From: an uncultured Collinsella sp. | GTDB taxonomy: Bacteria > Actinomycetota > Coriobacteriia > Coriobacteriales > Coriobacteriaceae | NCBI GenBank assembly: GCA_900552145.1 | Contig: URYW01000002.1 | Location: 6,775-70,774 of the forward strand | Reading direction: 5' to 3' | DNA length: 64,000 nt | Shown here: piece after piece, positions 61,088-64,000 of the stretch | Layout: each line of letters begins with the position of its first letter | Position numbering within the stretch: the first letter of the stretch is position 1 | Program-made: the position numbers and the translations under genes | The notes under the pieces: generated by a model | Told to the model about the DNA's origin: nothing | Databases searched by the model: none | The model's input: only the letters and a program-made list of their open reading frames with translations

Positions 61088-62047
61088 TTAGTACTTGAAG
61101 AAGCCCTCGCCCGAACTTTCGCCCAGCTTACCTTCGTCGAGCATCTGCTTGAGGACGGATGCCATGGCCTTAAAGTTGTAGGGCATCATCATCTTTTTGA
61201 GCAACGGGCTCACCAGGCCCGGCACCTTCTGGTACTGCATAACGATGTTGTAAGCCGTCTGGATACCAACCGTATCGAATACGCGGAACGGACCTTTGGG
61301 TGCGCCGGTGCCACGCGTCCATGCGAGGTCGATGCTCTTGGGATCGCTCACGCCCGAGACATACAGGTCGAGGCCCGAAAGCAGCCATGGCACCAGCATG
61401 GAATTGAGCAGGTAGCCGTTCTTTTCCTTGTTGACGGGCAGGGCAAGCATGCGAATGTCGTTAGCGAAGTCGACGAGCTCGTCGAAGTAGCGCTTGTCGG
61501 TTTGGTCCTGCGCCATGACCTCGGTCATGTTGTTCTTCCAGATGGAGTTGGCAAAGTGCAGCGACAGGTACTTCTCGGGGCGGCCGGTGTACTTGGCAAA
61601 GGTGCTCGGCAGCAGCGTAGAGGAGTTCGTTACGACGACGGTCTTTTGCGGGAGAACCGGGGCAAGCTTCTTGTAGAAGTCGATCTTTGCCTGGGTGTCC
61701 TCGGCCATGGACTCGATGACCAGGTCGGCGTCGGCCACTGCCTTGGCAAGATCGAGCTCCAGCTTGAGCGTGGAGTAGGCACGCTCGACGGCGGCGAGTG
61801 CCGCCTCCTTGTCGAAGGGCTTGCCGCTATCGGCGATACCGGCGCACCACTCGCCCGTACCGTCCGCCATGCCCTCGATAGCAGCGATGTACTCCTCGCG
61901 CACATGATCGATCTTGGGCTGGGTACGGCCGATGCTGCCCTCGCTGCGCAGCCAAATCGTTACATCAAAGCCGCAGTAGGCTGCCTGAAAGGCAATCTGG
62001 CTTCCCAGCACGCCGCCGCCGGCAACGCAAACGGTCTTGTAGCTCAT
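61088..62047 (-). CDS. 3-hydroxyacyl-CoA dehydrogenase (hbd-like)
   Basis: The 319-residue NAD-dependent enzyme has the Rossmann motif VAGGGVLGSQIAFQAAYCG (8-26), NSSTLLPS and the LHFANSIWKNNMTEV segment with the catalytic His, then the C-terminal helical domain ending GEGFFKY. It interconverts 3-hydroxyacyl- and 3-oxoacyl-CoA, as in butyrate-type or beta-oxidation chemistry. ATG at 62047 has a GAGAGGA site. Its neighbour upstream is the second activase protein, which also belongs to hydroxyacyl-CoA chemistry; a terminator between them speaks against one operon. Confidence 0.88.
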   Translation of the reverse strand: MSYKTVCVAGGGVLGSQIAFQAAYCGFDVTIWLRSEGSIGRTQPKIDHVREEYIAAIEGMADGTGEWCAGIADSGKPFDKEAALAAVERAYSTLKLELDLAKAVADADLVIESMAEDTQAKIDFYKKLAPVLPQKTVVVTNSSTLLPSTFAKYTGRPEKYLSLHFANSIWKNNMTEVMAQDQTDKRYFDELVDFANDIRMLALPVNKEKNGYLLNSMLVPWLLSGLDLYVSGVSDPKSIDLAWTRGTGAPKGPFRVFDTVGIQTAYNIVMQYQKVPGLVSPLLKKMMMPYNFKAMASVLKQMLDEGKLGESSGEGFFKY

Positions 62048-62216
62048 AAGAACAGTCCTCTCTTACGTAATTCCATAGATGTGTATTTATTCAACCGTAA
62101 GGAGGACGCGCGCTGGGGGTGGGTTCTATAAACGGACGGTAATTTGCGGCGAACGGCTACACCTGTTCATTAACTCTCGATTTTGAGGGCATTTTTTGGC
62201 GCTGCTGAACCGCTGT

Positions 62217-62346
62217 TTTCGGAAGTGCGGGGAAAAATCGGGTTTCGCCGACCAGACCGGCTTTTTTTACAACAAAACCGCAGGTCGCGAGAGTCTAAAA
62301 AGGCGGTGTGCTCAGGAGGTTCGCGTTTTTCCCCGCACTTCCGAAA
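62217..62346. repeat. Inverted repeat with 21-bp perfect arms
   Basis: TTTCGGAAGTGCGGGGAAAAA (its last 20 bases shown by position 62218-62237) is repeated inverted at 62326-62346. The 88 bp between are G+C-poor at the ends and hold T and A runs. It lies in the 417-bp gap between hbd and the second activase. No ORF is credible. It could be a small mobile element or a structured leader of hbd. Confidence 0.65.
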
Positions 62347-62378
62347 TTCGAGTGCACAGAAGGCTGCAACAAAACGAT

Positions 62379-62396
62379 TTACGCAACATATGTCCA
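62379..62396. repeat. 18-bp sequence shared exactly with 28321-28338
   Basis: TTACGCAACATATGTCCA occurs here and at 28321-28338 in the same orientation. Both lie in non-coding, AT-richer gaps next to large inverted repeats. Chance recurrence of an exact 18-mer in 64 kb is very unlikely. Its role is unknown. Confidence 0.7.
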
Positions 62397-62399
62397 AGC

Positions 62400-62437
62400 A
62401 AAAACGGGTGGTAGCCGGTACGGCCACCACCCGTTTG
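62400..62437 (-). terminator. Terminator of the second activase gene
   Basis: AAACGGGTGGT (62402-62412) pairs with ACCACCCGTTT (62426-62436), followed on the minus strand by TTGCTTGG. Confidence 0.75.
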
Positions 62438-62464
62438 TCTCATATCCAGCCCATAGCAGGCCAG

Positions 62465-64000
62465 TTACTTCTTAATGCCGCGTCCCAGGCGCTCAGCGAC
62501 CGACGCCACGGCACTCTCGTCGACCGAGCCGCAGCTCACGCAGCCATCGTGGGCACGCATCTGGCCGGTGACCTCGTCCATCGCGAGCGGCGCCACCTTC
62601 TCGAGCTTAAAGCCCTTACCGGCGCGCATGTTTTCCTTGGCCACGCTGATCATGAGCTTAATGCGGTTGAGCTGGTTGACCTCGGACGCGCCGGGGTCGT
62701 AGTCCACTGCGACGATGTTGCTCTCGGGGTGCTGACGGCGCAGTTCCTTGATCACGGCCTTACCCACCACGTGGTTGGGCAGGCACGCGAAGGGCTGCGT
62801 GCAGATAATGTTGGGTGCACCATGGTCAATCAGGTCGAGCATCTCGGCCGTGAGCAGCCAGCCTTCGCCCATGTTGTTGCACACCGAGAGCACCGTGCGA
62901 GCCTTGTCGGCCATAGTGTCGATGCGCTCGGGCGCCTCAAAGCGGCTGGACTTTTCGAGCATCTCCTCCACCGGCGTACGCATCCAGTCCACCAGCTTGA
63001 TGAGCGCCTGCATACCAGCGCGCGTGGTAGCAGAGCTTCCCAGCTCGTCCTTCTGTAGCTCGGCGTTGCTCATGGAGTACAGGAAGAAGTCGAGCAGACC
63101 CGGCACCACAGCCTCGCAGCCCTCGCGCTCAATGACATCGACCACGTGGTTGTTGGCCGTGGGATGGAACTTGACCAGGATCTCGCCAACCACGCCCACG
63201 CGCGGCTTGGTACCCTCGCCCACAAGCGGCATGGTGTCGAACGCGCGGATGGCCTCGCGGCACAACTTGGTGTAGTTGTGCCTGTTGAACTTAGGCGCCA
63301 GCTTGCGGGCGCGCGCCATGTACTCCTCGTAGAGTGCGTTGGCGGCACCGGGCGTGGCCTCGTACGGGCGGCAACGATAGAGCATCTGCATCATGACGTC
63401 ACCAAAGAGCACTGCGTAGACTGCCTGCTTAAGCAGTGCCGGCGTAATCTTAAAGCCGGGGTTGTCCTCACCGAGCGCCACGGCCGAAAGCGAGATCACC
63501 GGGATCTCGGGGTGGCCGCTCTCGCGCAGGGCCTTGCGGATGAGTGCGATGTAGTTGGTGGCACGGCAGCCGCCGCCGGTCTGGCTGATAACCACGGCCG
63601 TCTTGGACAGGTCGTACCGACCGCTCTCGATGGCCTCCATAATCTGGCCCGTCACCAGGATCGACGGATAGCAAATGTCATTGTTCACGTAGCGCAGGCC
63701 AGCCTCGACGGCATCGTGGTCGGTCGAGGGCAGCAGCTCCAAGTTGTAGCCGGCACCGCGGAACACCTCTTTGACCAGGTCAAAGTGAATCGGCGCCATC
63801 TGCGGGCACAGGATGGTGTAGCCCTCTTCCTTCATCTTCTCGGTGTAGACCGCACGCGGGAACTCGGTGGACGCGCCCTCGCGCTGGCGGAAGCGCTCCT
63901 GGACCTCGGGCGTCGCCTTCTGCGTGAACGTCGCGGGCGCGTTGGGCACATGCTCGGCAGCCACCTGGGCGCGCGCGTCGGCTGCCGCGGCGGAGCCTTC
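62465..64000 (-). CDS. Acyl-CoA dehydratase activase-related protein, 3' part (second paralogue)
   Basis: The frame is open to the window edge and gives at least the last 511 residues of a protein paralogous to the C-terminal third of the 1479-residue activase at 8133-12572. Shared blocks are YVNNDICYPSILVTGQIMEAIESG (compare HNDICFPAQIVIGEALAALESG), the PGFKITPALLKQAVYAVLFGD region and the HVVGKAVIKEL ending. The N-terminal activase domains, if present, lie beyond the window. Because the upstream bases contain no stop, the apparent start at 63964 is not used. Like its paralogue it probably handles low-potential electrons, with an unknown substrate. Confidence 0.83.
   Translation of the reverse strand, partial: EGSAAAADARAQVAAEHVPNAPATFTQKATPEVQERFRQREGASTEFPRAVYTEKMKEEGYTILCPQMAPIHFDLVKEVFRGAGYNLELLPSTDHDAVEAGLRYVNNDICYPSILVTGQIMEAIESGRYDLSKTAVVISQTGGGCRATNYIALIRKALRESGHPEIPVISLSAVALGEDNPGFKITPALLKQAVYAVLFGDVMMQMLYRCRPYEATPGAANALYEEYMARARKLAPKFNRHNYTKLCREAIRAFDTMPLVGEGTKPRVGVVGEILVKFHPTANNHVVDVIEREGCEAVVPGLLDFFLYSMSNAELQKDELGSSATTRAGMQALIKLVDWMRTPVEEMLEKSSRFEAPERIDTMADKARTVLSVCNNMGEGWLLTAEMLDLIDHGAPNIICTQPFACLPNHVVGKAVIKELRRQHPESNIVAVDYDPGASEVNQLNRIKLMISVAKENMRAGKGFKLEKVAPLAMDEVTGQMRAHDGCVSCGSVDESAVASVAERLGRGIKK

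Overview
The window looks like a chromosomal segment of a G+C-rich, anaerobic Actinomycetota bacterium, most likely a Collinsella-like member of the Coriobacteriia. This rests on gene content (lysine-tRNA ligase with a C-terminal tRNA-binding module, very large acyl-CoA dehydratase activase proteins, a fused ECF ATPase, a DUF6020-type membrane protein, an arylsulfotransferase remnant) and general codon character. It is an inference and was not tested by any search. Most genes lie on the minus strand. No plasmid, prophage, complete insertion sequence or CRISPR array is visible.

Layout. 0.2-3 kb: a manganese (yybP-ykoY) riboswitch and mntP, then a hipBA toxin-antitoxin pair whose promoter carries three copies of one operator. 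3-8 kb: dipeptidase pepD, chaperone-ATPase clpC and a TetR regulator. 8-12.6 kb: a 1479-residue two-activase Fe-S protein with a perfect palindromic operator upstream. 12.8-20 kb: a DUF2798 membrane protein, a ThrE-like exporter, lysS, greA, tatA, tRNA-Pro, ispE and veg. 20-26 kb: a cell-wall and nucleotide-hygiene cluster transcribed as murE, HAD phosphatase, murI, rph, rdgB, dtd. 26-34 kb: asnB, tRNA-Val with a peculiar duplicated 3' end, then the arginine genes transcribed argC-argJ-argB-argD.

33.7-38.3 kb: two flavin-type split-barrel proteins and a complete riboflavin ECF transporter (ribU, fused ecfA, ecfT) under an FMN riboswitch. 38.3-42.5 kb: an orphan TerB-like protein, then groES-groEL. 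42.5-43.4 kb is a 0.9 kb non-coding stretch with large inverted repeats. 43.4-52 kb: an amidohydrolase, an M20 amidase, a zinc-ribbon membrane protein, a YitT protein, the amaP-DUF2273-asp23 envelope-stress operon and yebC. 52-57 kb: a DUF6020 protein, lgt, an NifU-like scaffold, dCMP deaminase and coaX. 57-64 kb: an OPT transporter, a DUF389 protein with an EF-hand-like loop, an arylsulfotransferase remnant, a 3-hydroxyacyl-CoA dehydrogenase and the 3' part of a second activase protein that runs off the window.

The least explained structure is between genes. At least seven hairpins with a CCTGTCCC-like loop sit at or over stop codons, and a second hairpin family (GTTACG...CGTAAC) abuts the stops of lysS and dtd. 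An exact 18-bp sequence occurs in two unrelated AT-rich gaps 34 kb apart. The hairpins look like REP-type dispersed elements. The coding features most worth attention are the orphan TerB-like protein, the paired activases and the hipBA operator array.
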